Assembly: GCF_049472135.1 (NCBI RefSeq)
Contig: NZ_JBMOVV010000003.1
Coordinates: forward strand, 124,001-188,000
DNA from: Arcobacter_B sp049472135
GTDB taxonomy: Bacteria; Campylobacterota; Campylobacteria; Campylobacterales; Arcobacteraceae
Direction: 5' to 3'
DNA: 64,000 nucleotides
Shown here: positions 44,667 to 53,379 of the stretch, in pieces
Layout: each line of letters begins with the position of its first letter
Numbering within the stretch: the first letter of the stretch is position 1
Program-made: the position numbers and the translations under genes
The notes under the pieces: model-generated
The model's input: only the letters and a program-made list of their open reading frames with translations
Told to the model about the DNA's origin: nothing
Database searches by the model: none

Positions 44667-44699
44667 ATTGTATAGGAGTTTTATAGCATGAATTTAGCG
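44667..44699 (-). promoter_or_regulatory. Promoter of the NitT/TauT-type operon: two 11-bp repeats plus -10
   Basis: TATAGCA and TTTAGCG start at 44682 and 44693 on the plus strand. On the minus strand TACAAT at 44672-44667 (within TATACAAT) lies 9 nt from the edge. The leader to the ATG at 44635 is about 25 nt. Confidence 0.8.
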
Positions 44700-44720
44700 A
44701 AAGACACCCTATTTTTAATC

Positions 44721-44752
44721 GCTATAATCAGGCTATAAAAAGTGTTTATAAT
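44721..44752 (+). promoter_or_regulatory. Promoter of the cytochrome c operon: two 11-bp repeats plus -10
   Basis: On the minus strand TATAGCC starts at 44737 and TATAGCG at 44726, 11 bp apart. On the plus strand a perfect TATAAT at 44747-44752 lies 9 nt from the edge. The ATG is at 44786. It is back to back with the previous site. Confidence 0.8.
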
Positions 44753-44785
44753 TTCGAAATCTAAAAATATAAAAGGAAGAAAAAG

Positions 44786-45199
44786 ATGAATAAAATACAA
44801 AAATTAGGATTAGCAACACTATTTTCAGCAGTAGTTGCATTTGGACATGGAAGTGTTACACCTCAAGAAGTGGATACTAAAGGTTTAGCTCCATTAGGTG
44901 AAGAGTGGTTAGATGAAAACCCATATAATACAGATAATAAAAAAGCTGTAGAAATTGGTGCTTATGCTTATAGTGAGAACTGTGCAAGATGTCATGGTTT
45001 AGATGCTATTTCTGGTGGTGTTGCACCTGATTTAAGATTCTTAGAAGCAGGTATGGACGGAGATGAGTGGTTCATGGAAAGAATCAGACATGGTGCTGTT
45101 AGAAATGGAAATGTTTATATGCCACCATTTGAAGGTGTTTTAAATCAAGAAGCAATGTGGGCTATTAGAACATATATCTTATCTTTACCAAAAGAGTAA
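44786..45199 (+). CDS. pedF: Cytochrome c-550, PedF type
   Basis: A 137-residue exported cytochrome (signal about 1-20). Heme is attached at Cys66-x-x-Cys69-His70 (CARCH), and the distal methionine is probably that in VYMPPFEGVL. The GGVAPDLRFLEAGMDGDEWF region matches the PedF family that accepts electrons from PQQ alcohol dehydrogenases. The dehydrogenase here has no heme domain of its own, so this protein is its likely partner. It leads the operon with the MoxJ-like, SoxYZ-like and hydrolase genes. AAGGAAGAAAAAG precedes the ATG. Confidence 0.9.
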   Translation: MNKIQKLGLATLFSAVVAFGHGSVTPQEVDTKGLAPLGEEWLDENPYNTDNKKAVEIGAYAYSENCARCHGLDAISGGVAPDLRFLEAGMDGDEWFMERIRHGAVRNGNVYMPPFEGVLNQEAMWAIRTYILSLPKE

Positions 45200-45202
45200 G
45201 AA

Positions 45203-46069
45203 ATGAAACTGCTTAAATCAACAGTATTAATAGTTTTATTAGCTTTATTTGCAAATGCCAGAAGTATTGAACATATTCAAGAAAGTGGAAATATTGTAAT
45301 TGCTGTTTATGAGAATTTTCCTCCTTACTCTTATGAAGAGAACGGCAAGCTAAAAGGTATTGATATAGAACTAGGAGAGATTATTGCAAAATCTCTTAAA
45401 GTAAAACCTATTTGGTATGTTACAGGTTCTGATGAAAACTTATCTGATGATTTAAGAAATACAATTTGGAAAGGTAATTTAGTTCACAAAAACAAAGCAG
45501 ATGTTATGTTTAGAATTCCTTATGATTATGACTACTTAAGAATCACAGATAAATCAACTGGTGAACTTGAAACAGAAATGGTTACAATCAAAGGGCCTTA
45601 TCAAAGTGAAAAGTGGGTTGTAGCAACTCACAAAGATATAATTCCTGAATTTGAAACTCTTGCAACTTTTGCATATCATACAATTGGTGTTGAACTTGAT
45701 ACGCTACCTGATACATACATAACAGGTTTTGCAAGAGGTTTAATAAGTAAAAATGTTAAACACTATTTCAAATTTGATAAAGCAATTAATGATTTTAAAA
45801 ATAGAAAAATAGATGCAATTGCAGGTTTAAAATCACAGTTAGAACATCTTTTAGATTATCAAAACAACAAAGATAAATACTATATAAGTGATGCCTTACC
45901 AAATGTTAAATCACATTGGGATTTAGCTACAGCAGTTTCTAGTATGTATAGACCTTTAAGTTATCATATTGATGGAGTTCTTCATCAAGCATATACTAAA
46001 GGAACTATCAAAAAAATATTTGAAAAATATGGAGTTGAATACATGCCTCCTATTTCAAAAACTCAATAA
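45203..46069 (+). CDS. MoxJ/XoxJ-like quinoprotein-associated binding protein
   Basis: A 288-residue periplasmic solute-binding-like protein (signal about 1-19). VIAVYENFPPYSYEENG and GIDIELGEII are typical of the amino-acid-binding fold, while ADVMFRIPYDYDYLRI is typical of the quinoprotein-associated group. XoxJ has been proposed to help activate the dehydrogenase apo-enzyme. It starts 3 bp after the cytochrome gene. Confidence 0.88.
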   Translation: MKLLKSTVLIVLLALFANARSIEHIQESGNIVIAVYENFPPYSYEENGKLKGIDIELGEIIAKSLKVKPIWYVTGSDENLSDDLRNTIWKGNLVHKNKADVMFRIPYDYDYLRITDKSTGELETEMVTIKGPYQSEKWVVATHKDIIPEFETLATFAYHTIGVELDTLPDTYITGFARGLISKNVKHYFKFDKAINDFKNRKIDAIAGLKSQLEHLLDYQNNKDKYYISDALPNVKSHWDLATAVSSMYRPLSYHIDGVLHQAYTKGTIKKIFEKYGVEYMPPISKTQ

Positions 46070-46078
46070 GGATATGTC

Positions 46079-46816
46079 ATGAAAACATTACTTCTTTTTG
46101 TTTTAACTTTTTTTATAAGCACAAATCTTTTTGCTAAAAACCCTATTGATTCTCCAACTTTTGAGGATTTAATAAAACAAATAATTGGTAATCAAAAATA
46201 TATTTTTGATGATGAAAATATTCAAATTAAAGTTCCAAACTTTGCAGATAATCCTGTACAAGTTCCAATTTATGTAAATGCCTCAAAAATAAAAGATGCA
46301 CAAAGAATGATAATATTTGCAGATTTAAACCCGATTCCAAGAATTGTAGATATGCAAACAACAAAAATTCTGCCTATAATCTCAACAAATATAAAAGTAG
46401 CTCAAGAAACCCCATTAAGAGCTTTAATCCTTGATAGTAAAGGTATTTGGCATATAGGAAGTAAAAATATTAGAAGTAATGGTGGAGGTTGTGATGTTTC
46501 AAGTCAAGCCTCTACAAATAGTGACTTTGCAAAATTTCTAGGAAAAACTAAAGGTAAAGTTTTTGAAAAAAAGGATAAAAATAGAATTAAAGCTTCTATT
46601 TTTCATCCTATGGAAACAGGTTTAATCTTTGGAAATGTTGAGTTTTATATAAATACTATAACTATAAAAAATGATAAAGAAATTTTATCAACTATAAAAA
46701 CTAGTTCAGCTATTAGTGAAAACCCTAGATTTATTTTTGAAACACAAGATAATAGTAAATCATATAAAATGAACTTTTTAGATAATGATGGAAATGACTT
46801 TGAATTGGAGCTATGA
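46079..46816 (+). CDS. Quinoprotein-associated SoxYZ-like carrier
   Basis: A 245-residue exported protein (signal about 1-19). The N-terminal half resembles SoxY, with the carrier cysteine Cys138 in NGGGCDVSSQ. In SoxY this cysteine lies at the C terminus, but in this fused family it is internal. The C-terminal half resembles SoxZ (HPMETGLIFG). The carrier is thought to hold intermediates handled by the adjacent zinc hydrolase. It overlaps that gene by 4 bp. Confidence 0.87.
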   Translation: MKTLLLFVLTFFISTNLFAKNPIDSPTFEDLIKQIIGNQKYIFDDENIQIKVPNFADNPVQVPIYVNASKIKDAQRMIIFADLNPIPRIVDMQTTKILPIISTNIKVAQETPLRALILDSKGIWHIGSKNIRSNGGGCDVSSQASTNSDFAKFLGKTKGKVFEKKDKNRIKASIFHPMETGLIFGNVEFYINTITIKNDKEILSTIKTSSAISENPRFIFETQDNSKSYKMNFLDNDGNDFELEL

Positions 46817-47715
46817 TGAAACTTTTATTACTAATCATAGCTTCTATTTCATGCTATGCAAATAGTTTTAACTTTAAACTAAAACCTATAAAATTAAGTG
46901 AAAATAGTTACTATTTTTATGGAAAAGAAGAGTATTTTTCAAAACAAAATGGTGGCGATATTTCAAACAGTGCATTTATTATTACTCCAAACTCTGTAAT
47001 TTTAATAGATACAGGTTCAAGTGTAGAGTATGCACAGCAACTAAAAGAACAAATCAAAAAAATCACAAATAAACCTGTTAGATTTATTTTAAATACACAT
47101 CATCACCCTGATCATTTTCTAGGAAATCATGCCTTTAAAGATGTAAAAATCTATGCTACAGAATATACAAAAAATGATATTAAAAGTAATGGAGAATTGT
47201 ATATAAGTAATATGGTTAATCTAATCGGTGAAGTAGCATATACTACAAAAGTAAAAGCCCCAAATATTTTACTTGAACAAAAAGAGCTTATTTTAGATGA
47301 TTATAAACTAAAGCTTTTATATTTAGATGGTCATACAAAAAGTGATATTGTAATCTTTGATGAAAAAACAAAAATCCTTTATGCTTCTGATTTAGTTTTT
47401 AATAATCGTGCTGTAGCAACTCCCCATGCAAATCTTCAAGATTGGATAAAAGCTTTAGAAAAACTAAAAACTATTGATTTTAAAATTTTAGTTGCAGGAC
47501 ATGGAAAAGTATCTTTTGATAAAAAAGTTTTAGATGAAAATATTTTTTACCTAAGATATTTAGATACTACTTTAAAAAATGCGGTAAAAGAAGGTCTTGA
47601 TACTTTTGAGATTTTAGAGCTAGACCATCCTGTAAGACTTCAAAATTACTCTATGTTTAAAGAAGAGTTTGAAAGAAGCATAGTAAATTTATATCCTAAG
47701 TATGAGAATCAATAA
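46813..47715 (+). CDS. Quinoprotein relay zinc hydrolase (metallo-beta-lactamase fold)
   Basis: A 300-residue exported protein (signal about 1-17). The zinc motif is T95-H-H-H-P-D-H101, with the following ligands in LDGHTKSDIVIF and AGHGKVS. It belongs to the SoxH-like group that occurs with SoxYZ-like carriers in quinoprotein clusters. It probably cleaves a product from the carrier. The first two codons are both ATG. It is the last gene of the operon and meets pepA with 1 bp between the stops. Confidence 0.88.
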   Translation: MMKLLLLIIASISCYANSFNFKLKPIKLSENSYYFYGKEEYFSKQNGGDISNSAFIITPNSVILIDTGSSVEYAQQLKEQIKKITNKPVRFILNTHHHPDHFLGNHAFKDVKIYATEYTKNDIKSNGELYISNMVNLIGEVAYTTKVKAPNILLEQKELILDDYKLKLLYLDGHTKSDIVIFDEKTKILYASDLVFNNRAVATPHANLQDWIKALEKLKTIDFKILVAGHGKVSFDKKVLDENIFYLRYLDTTLKNAVKEGLDTFEILELDHPVRLQNYSMFKEEFERSIVNLYPKYENQ

Positions 47716-47716
47716 A

Positions 47717-49165
47717 CTATTGATTCTTCACACTTATATCTTTTAAAAATTCAACTACTAGTCTAAGCCCTGCTCCTGTTGCACCATAAGGATTGTAACC
47801 CCATGTAGTCTTTCTATATGAAGGCCCTGCTATATCAAAATGTAACCATTTCTTTTTATATTTTTTCTCTATAAAGTTGTCTAAAAACATACTTCCTATA
47901 ATAGCTGCACCATTTTTATTTGCACTAGAGTTTAATATATCAGCAACACCACTTTTTAAAATATCTTGCATATAAATATTATAAGGCATAAATCCTACTA
48001 GCTCTCCACTTCTTTTAGAAGCCTTAAAAATTCTCTTTTTTAACTTTTCACTATGACCTAAAACAGCACTTGTATATCCACCAAATGCTCCTATGCTAGA
48101 ACCAGTTAAAGTTGCTAAATCTAAGATATAATCTATATCATTTATATTCTTTTGAGCATAAACTAAACAATCAGCAAGAACTAGTCTTCCTTCTGCATCT
48201 GTATTTGTAATCTCAACAGTTTTATTTCCTATTTTTATCACATCATCAGGCTTGTAAGCATTTGAATCAATCATATTTTCAACAGCACCTAAAATAGCAT
48301 GAACTTCAATATCTAAGTTTGATTGGCTTAAATATCTCATAACTCCCAAAATAGATATAGCTCCTGCTTTATCAATCTTCATAGAAACCATACCATCGCC
48401 CCTTTTAAGACTTAAACCACCTGTATCATAAGTAACACCTTTTCCAACTAAAACTATCTTAGCTTTTGGATTTTTTGTCCTTGTACTTGCAGGATTACAT
48501 GGTTTATATGATAAGTGAATTAATTGACTTTCATGTCTTGAAGCTCTTCCTACAGCATACATTGCATTTAAAGAGTTTTTTTGCATATAATCTTCACCAT
48601 ATATACTACAACTCATGTTTTTTTTCTTTGCTATTTCTAAAGCTTCATTTACCATACTTTTTGGATAAAAATCTTGCGCTGGAGTATTTACAATATCTCT
48701 TACAAAGTTTACACTTTCACATAGTTTTAAACTATTTTTTAATCTATTTTCTAAATCTATTTTTTTATGTTCTGAATCTTTGATATTTATACAAAGTGTT
48801 TTTAAAATTTTTTCTTTCTTTTTATATTTTAAAAACTCATAAGTTCCAAGAATAAAACCTTGAGTTATATCCTCAATTTTTAACTCTTTTTTTAAAGAAT
48901 TAATATCTATATAAAAACAAGTATATTTTTTCAAAGCATTTACAGCTTTACTAATTGCTATTTTTATAGACTCACTATCTTTATTTTTTATATATACAAA
49001 TATTTTTTTTGAACTTATTTCAAAATATGTATTAAAATTTGAACTTTTAAAACTTATATTATTTAATATTTTTTGAGTTTTCTTTGGTAGTTTTTCTGTG
49101 TTTTTAAGTAAGATGATTTCAACTTCATCATCTTTTTTTTCTCGTGTTTTTAAAACTATATTCAT
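47717..49165 (-). CDS. pepA: Leucyl aminopeptidase (M17 family)
   Basis: A cytosolic hexameric metallopeptidase, 482 residues. The catalytic region has VGKGVTYDTGGLSLKRGDGM and MKIDKAGAISILG, followed by NTDAEGRLVLADCL, all metal and substrate ligands. The N-terminal domain is more divergent and lysine-rich. AAAGGAAAGCG precedes the ATG. It belongs to housekeeping and not to the quinoprotein operon, which is on the other strand. Confidence 0.93.
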   Translation of the reverse strand: MNIVLKTREKKDDEVEIILLKNTEKLPKKTQKILNNISFKSSNFNTYFEISSKKIFVYIKNKDSESIKIAISKAVNALKKYTCFYIDINSLKKELKIEDITQGFILGTYEFLKYKKKEKILKTLCINIKDSEHKKIDLENRLKNSLKLCESVNFVRDIVNTPAQDFYPKSMVNEALEIAKKKNMSCSIYGEDYMQKNSLNAMYAVGRASRHESQLIHLSYKPCNPASTRTKNPKAKIVLVGKGVTYDTGGLSLKRGDGMVSMKIDKAGAISILGVMRYLSQSNLDIEVHAILGAVENMIDSNAYKPDDVIKIGNKTVEITNTDAEGRLVLADCLVYAQKNINDIDYILDLATLTGSSIGAFGGYTSAVLGHSEKLKKRIFKASKRSGELVGFMPYNIYMQDILKSGVADILNSSANKNGAAIIGSMFLDNFIEKKYKKKWLHFDIAGPSYRKTTWGYNPYGATGAGLRLVVEFLKDISVKNQ

Positions 49166-49227
49166 TCGCTTTCCTTTGGAAAATATTATATAGTTTTAAA
49201 ATAAAATTAGATTTTAATTTATAGGGT

Positions 49228-49250
49228 AAAACCAGCTAAAAGCTGGTTTT
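49228..49250 (-). terminator. Terminator-like hairpin after the aldolase gene
   Basis: AAAACCAGCT (49228-49237) and AGCTGGTTTT (49241-49250) form a 10-bp stem with a 3-nt loop, 9 bases after the aldolase stop on the minus strand. The T-run is within the stem (TTTT), so it is weaker than a classic terminator. Confidence 0.6.
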
Positions 49251-49258
49251 TAGTTTTA

Positions 49259-50326
49259 TTAGTTTTTGTCTAAAGAACAAAGATCAGAGTAAGCTACTTC
49301 TAATCTAGCAATCATAGACTCTTGCCCTGCTCTTAAGAATTTTCTTGGGTCATAGTAAGATTTATTTGGCTTATCTTCACCATCTGGGTTACCAATTTGA
49401 CCTTGTAAATAATCATGGTTTTTAGCCTCATAAGCTCTTACACCATCCCAGAATGCCCATTGAGTATCTGTATCAATGTTCATTTTAATTACACCATATT
49501 CAATAGCTTCTCTAATCTCTGATAATTCAGATCCAGACCCACCATGGAATACGAAATCAACTGCTTTATCTTCAGTTGAGTGTTTCTCTTGAATAAACTT
49601 TTGAGAGTTATCTAAGATTTTTGGAGATAGTACAACATTTCCTGGTTTATAAACACCATGTACATTTCCAAATGAAGCGGCAATTGTAAAGTTAGGTCCA
49701 ACTTCTCCTAACTTCTCATAAGCATAACAAACTTCTTCTGGTTGAGTATATAATAAAGCATTGTCAACATCTGAGTTATCAACACCATCTTCTTCTCCAC
49801 CAGTAATTCCAAGCTCAATTTCAATCATCATATCAAGCTCGTTCATCACTTTAAAGTAATCAACACATGTAGAAATATTCTCTTCTAAAGATTCCTCTGA
49901 TAAGTCTAACATATGTGAAGTGTATAAAGGTCTACCAGTATTTTCAAAATGCTTTTTACCAGCTTCTAATAAACCATCAATCCATGGTAAAAGTTTTCTT
50001 GCTGCATGGTCTGTATGTAAAATAACTGGAACACCATATGCTTCTGCCATTGTATGTACATGTTGTGCACCACTAACTCCACCTAAGATAGCAGCGTTAT
50101 CTACTTTTAAACCTTTTCCTGCAAAATATTGAGCTCCACCATTTGAAAATTGGATAATAATAGGTGAATTAACTTTTGCTGCTACTTCTAATACAGCATT
50201 TACTGAATCAGTTCCTACTACATTTACTGCAGGAATAGCAAACTTATTCTCTTTTGCATATGCAAAAAGTTTTTTAGCTTCACTACCTGTTAATACCCCT
50301 GGCTTTACAATATCTAATACACCCAA
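49259..50326 (-). CDS. fba: Class II fructose-bisphosphate aldolase
   Basis: A zinc-dependent aldolase of gluconeogenesis and glycolysis. HTDHAARKLLPW holds the zinc histidine and catalytic Asp. ELGITGGEEDGVDN is the active-site loop, and FHGGSGSELSEI binds phosphate. The 355-residue length is the class IIA size. The start is a TTG at 50326 with AAGGAG 6 bases before it, and the family N terminus MGVLDIVKPGVLTG supports it. The gene lies behind the PpiC-type isomerase with 29 bp between. Confidence 0.94.
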   Translation of the reverse strand: MGVLDIVKPGVLTGSEAKKLFAYAKENKFAIPAVNVVGTDSVNAVLEVAAKVNSPIIIQFSNGGAQYFAGKGLKVDNAAILGGVSGAQHVHTMAEAYGVPVILHTDHAARKLLPWIDGLLEAGKKHFENTGRPLYTSHMLDLSEESLEENISTCVDYFKVMNELDMMIEIELGITGGEEDGVDNSDVDNALLYTQPEEVCYAYEKLGEVGPNFTIAASFGNVHGVYKPGNVVLSPKILDNSQKFIQEKHSTEDKAVDFVFHGGSGSELSEIREAIEYGVIKMNIDTDTQWAFWDGVRAYEAKNHDYLQGQIGNPDGEDKPNKSYYDPRKFLRAGQESMIARLEVAYSDLCSLDKN

Positions 50327-50355
50327 CTTGTTCTCCTTGTGTTTTTTTATTAAAT

Positions 50356-51162
50356 TTACTTAATTACGATTTTTGCTTTTTGTCTTAATTCGTCAGTGAT
50401 TTGTTTTACTTTGTTGTTATACTTATTTTGTAATAACATTCTTGAAATATTACCCTTAACTTCATTAAAAGATAATGACTTAGAAGCTTTTTTATCATTT
50501 AAATAGATTACATGATATCCAAATTGTGTTTTTACTGGTGTTTTAGAGTATGTATCTTTTTTTAATGCTTGAGCTGCATCAGCAAATTCTGGAACCATTT
50601 GTTGTGCATTAAATTCACCTAAATCTCCACCATTTTTACCACTTGGTCCTTGAGATTTTGTCTTTGCTAATTCAATAAATTTTTCTTCTTTTTTAGAAGC
50701 TTTATCTAACTGCTTAATTAAATCTTTTGCTTCTTTTTCAGTTTTAACTAAAATATGTCTAGCTTTTAAAGTTGCTGGTGTTTTAAATTTATCTTTATTC
50801 TCATCATAAAATTTCTTTTGCTCTGCTTCAGGAATTTTCATGTTTTTTAATTCATTTTGTTGCCAAACTTGAAATGCTAAATCTGATTTCATTCTATTTA
50901 AAGCATCTTTGTATTGTTCATCTTTTTCAATACCTTCACTCATAGCTTTTTTAGCAAGAAGTTTTTTGTTAATAATTTGATTTAAAACTTGCTCTTGAGC
51001 TTTTTTTGGTAAAGTTTCAAATTGAATTCTTGGGTCTTGTAAAACCATTGCTACATCAGTTTTTGTGATTTTTTCTCCATCAACAGTTGCATAATAATCT
51101 GCTGCACTTAAACCTGTAGATAATATTAATGATGCTACCACACTTGAAATAATTTTCTTCAT
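50356..51162 (-). CDS. Periplasmic PpiC-type peptidyl-prolyl isomerase (PEB4-like)
   Basis: A 268-residue exported protein. The signal peptide is MKKIISSVVASLILSTGLSA. The N-terminal helical chaperone part is followed by a parvulin domain (about 120-215) with LKARHILVKTEKEAKDL, KNGGDLGEFNAQQMVPEFADAA and QFGYHVIYL. It resembles Campylobacter PEB4/Cbf2, a SurA-like outer-membrane protein chaperone. The frame extends upstream to 51228, but the ATG at 51162 has AAGGAAAATT in front and a proper signal peptide. Confidence 0.9.
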   Translation of the reverse strand: MKKIISSVVASLILSTGLSAADYYATVDGEKITKTDVAMVLQDPRIQFETLPKKAQEQVLNQIINKKLLAKKAMSEGIEKDEQYKDALNRMKSDLAFQVWQQNELKNMKIPEAEQKKFYDENKDKFKTPATLKARHILVKTEKEAKDLIKQLDKASKKEEKFIELAKTKSQGPSGKNGGDLGEFNAQQMVPEFADAAQALKKDTYSKTPVKTQFGYHVIYLNDKKASKSLSFNEVKGNISRMLLQNKYNNKVKQITDELRQKAKIVIK

Positions 51163-51306
51163 AATTTTCCTTAGTAAAAAGTTTAGAGTATTGTAACTTT
51201 TCTTTGTTAATAAAAAATTAATATCCATTGCAAATACCCAAAAAACACACTTTTTTAGAAAATTTAAGAATTTACCTTAAAAAACCTTTAAATTTAAAAA
51301 AATTTA

Positions 51307-51315
51307 TGGTACAAT
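51307..51315 (+). promoter_or_regulatory. Extended -10 of the CosR-like regulator
   Basis: TGGTACAAT is an extended -10 (TGn-TACAAT) about 46 nt before the ATG at 51362. It is flanked by several TTTAA-type motifs (for example 51263, 51277, 51287), reminiscent of HP1043/CosR target sites. In such AT-rich DNA this may be chance. Confidence 0.5.
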
Positions 51316-51361
51316 TCCGAGCAAATTTAAACTTAACTTAAATTTAAGGGATAACAAATAT

Positions 51362-52048
51362 ATGAGAATTTTAATAATTGAAGATGAAATAACTTTAAAT
51401 AGAACATTACAGGAGGGTCTTACTGACTTTGGTTACCAAGTAGACGCTGCTGAAAATTACAAAGATGCTGAATACTTTATTGATATTAGAAATTATGATT
51501 TAGTTTTAACTGACTGGATGTTACCAGATGGTGATGGAATTGAATTATGTAAAATTGTAAAAAACAGAAGTTCAAGAACTGCTGTTGTAATTATTTCTGC
51601 AAGAGATGACAAAGAGTCAGAAATCGAAGCTTTAAAATCTGGTGCTGATGACTTTATAAAAAAACCATTTGACTTTGATATTTTATTAGCAAGAATTGAA
51701 GCTAGATTAAGATTCGGTGGAACTAACATCATCGAAATTGAAGGTCTTGCAATTAATCCTGATGAAGAAAAAATTGAATATAACGGTGAAGAAATTGAAT
51801 TAAAAGGTAAGCCTTTTGAAGTATTAACTCACTTAGCTAGACATAGAGATCAAATTGTATCAAAAGAGCAATTATTAGATGCTATCTGGGAAGAGCCAGA
51901 ATTAGTAACTCCAAACGTAATTGAAGTTGCTATTAACCAAATTAGACAAAAAATGGATAAACCATTAAACATCTCTACAATTGAAACTATTAGAAGAAGA
52001 GGATACAGATTCTGTTACCCTGATTCTACACAAGACGAAAACGCTTAA
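51362..52048 (+). CDS. CosR/HsrA (HP1043)-like response regulator with intact receiver
   Basis: A 228-residue OmpR-family regulator. Its DNA-binding half matches what I recall of Helicobacter HP1043 and Campylobacter CosR almost word for word (KGKPFEVLTHLARHRDQIV, EQLLDAIWEEPE, NVIEVAINQIRQKMDKP). Those orphan regulators have a degenerate receiver and lack the phospho-acceptor. Here the receiver is normal: Glu7-Asp8, Asp51 in LTDWMLPDGDG, Ser79 and Lys100/101. A histidine kinase gene follows after 27 bp. It therefore seems to be the phosphorylatable form of an essential regulator. AAGGGATAACAAAT precedes the ATG. Confidence 0.9.
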   Translation: MRILIIEDEITLNRTLQEGLTDFGYQVDAAENYKDAEYFIDIRNYDLVLTDWMLPDGDGIELCKIVKNRSSRTAVVIISARDDKESEIEALKSGADDFIKKPFDFDILLARIEARLRFGGTNIIEIEGLAINPDEEKIEYNGEEIELKGKPFEVLTHLARHRDQIVSKEQLLDAIWEEPELVTPNVIEVAINQIRQKMDKPLNISTIETIRRRGYRFCYPDSTQDENA

Positions 52049-52075
52049 TCAATAATATATTCCTTTAGGTTTTAA

Positions 52076-53371
52076 ATGGAAGCGAAGAGTATTTATAAAC
52101 AGTTTTATACAAAACTAATTATTGCTACTTCGCTTTTTATTATCGCACTATCTTTTATTTTTTACGAATATTCAAGAAGTACAACTTATGAAAATATTCA
52201 AAAAAACATGCTTAAAGATGCAAAAAAAATCTATATTATTTCACATGATAAAGAGTTTGACTTTGAAAAGTTTAAACTTATTCAAGATGATGAAGTATCA
52301 ATTGACTTAGTAAATAACCCAAAACTTAAAAATTATAAGTTTTTTACTTACAAAAAAAATGGAAATTACTATATAAAACTATTATATCCATTTAATTTAG
52401 AGAAAAGAAAATTTATTCAACTTATAAGAAATATTAATTTTGAAAGAGAAATTCTTTACTCTATTATTTTTAAAAACCTATTTATTCTAGCAATTCCAGG
52501 TTTTTTACTGATGCTTATTTACTCACTAGTAGTATCAAAATCACTTTTAAAACCGATTATTCAAATAAATAAAAAACTATCAAATATGGATGAAAACTCA
52601 TTAACTCAAATAGATAAAAAAGATTTGCCTATTGAGTTTCACTCATTATCTGATTCTATTAACTCCCTTACAAATAGAATTGAAACATATGTTAAGTTTA
52701 AAAAAGAACTATTCATAGGAGCTGCTCACGAACTTAAAACTCCCTTAGCTGTTATGAAACTAAAAAATGAAGTTACTCTTAGAAAAAAAAGAGACCCAGA
52801 AGCTTATGAAGAAACACTAAGACTAACAGTAAAACAAATAGATGATATGAATATAATGATTTCATCTATTTTAGATATAGGTAGAGCTGAGGGTGCGCAG
52901 TTTGAACAAACTCAAGATTTAGATTTAGTTGAATTTATGAAGAAAAAAACAAATGATTACAGAATGCTTAGTGCTCAAAAAAATATCATTGTTACGTTTT
53001 TCTCAAATGTAAATCATTTAAAAGTATCTATGCAAGTTACTCTATTTAATCAGATACTTCAAAACTTTGTACAAAATGCTATTAAGTTTACACCTGAGGA
53101 TAAATCAATAGCTATTAGACTTAAAAAAGGTAAAGAAAAAATCATTATTACTGTAACTGATGAAGGTAAAGGTATTGATGAAAATATTGATTTATTTGCA
53201 CCATTTAAAAGAGTAGGAAATCAAAGTGGAGTTGGGCTTGGACTATTCTTAGCAAAAAATGCATCTGATGCATTAAGAGCAAAAATCACATTAAAAAATA
53301 GAAAAGATGGTAAGTCTGGATGTGTTGCTAAACTTGTGCTTAACAACCCATCTAAACTAAAAAATCTATAA
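52076..53371 (+). CDS. Sensor histidine kinase, partner of the CosR-like regulator
   Basis: A 431-residue membrane kinase. Membrane helices cover about residues 11-28 and 125-148, with a short periplasmic sensor between. A HAMP-like linker (KPIIQINKKLSNMD) follows. His218 in GAAHELKTPLAV is the phospho-acceptor, and the ATPase domain has NFVQNAIKFTPE, DEGKGIDE and GLGLFLAKNA. It is adjacent to the regulator on the same strand. The signal is unknown; the sensor domain is only about 95 residues, without a recognised fold. Confidence 0.92.
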   Translation: MEAKSIYKQFYTKLIIATSLFIIALSFIFYEYSRSTTYENIQKNMLKDAKKIYIISHDKEFDFEKFKLIQDDEVSIDLVNNPKLKNYKFFTYKKNGNYYIKLLYPFNLEKRKFIQLIRNINFEREILYSIIFKNLFILAIPGFLLMLIYSLVVSKSLLKPIIQINKKLSNMDENSLTQIDKKDLPIEFHSLSDSINSLTNRIETYVKFKKELFIGAAHELKTPLAVMKLKNEVTLRKKRDPEAYEETLRLTVKQIDDMNIMISSILDIGRAEGAQFEQTQDLDLVEFMKKKTNDYRMLSAQKNIIVTFFSNVNHLKVSMQVTLFNQILQNFVQNAIKFTPEDKSIAIRLKKGKEKIIITVTDEGKGIDENIDLFAPFKRVGNQSGVGLGLFLAKNASDALRAKITLKNRKDGKSGCVAKLVLNNPSKLKNL

Positions 53372-53379
53372 ACTTTTAA

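Noticed and set aside
51263..51345. Series of TTTAA motifs before the CosR-like gene, considered as autoregulatory sites
   Set aside because: The spacing is irregular (13 then 11 bp) and such motifs are common by chance in this composition; only mentioned with the promoter.
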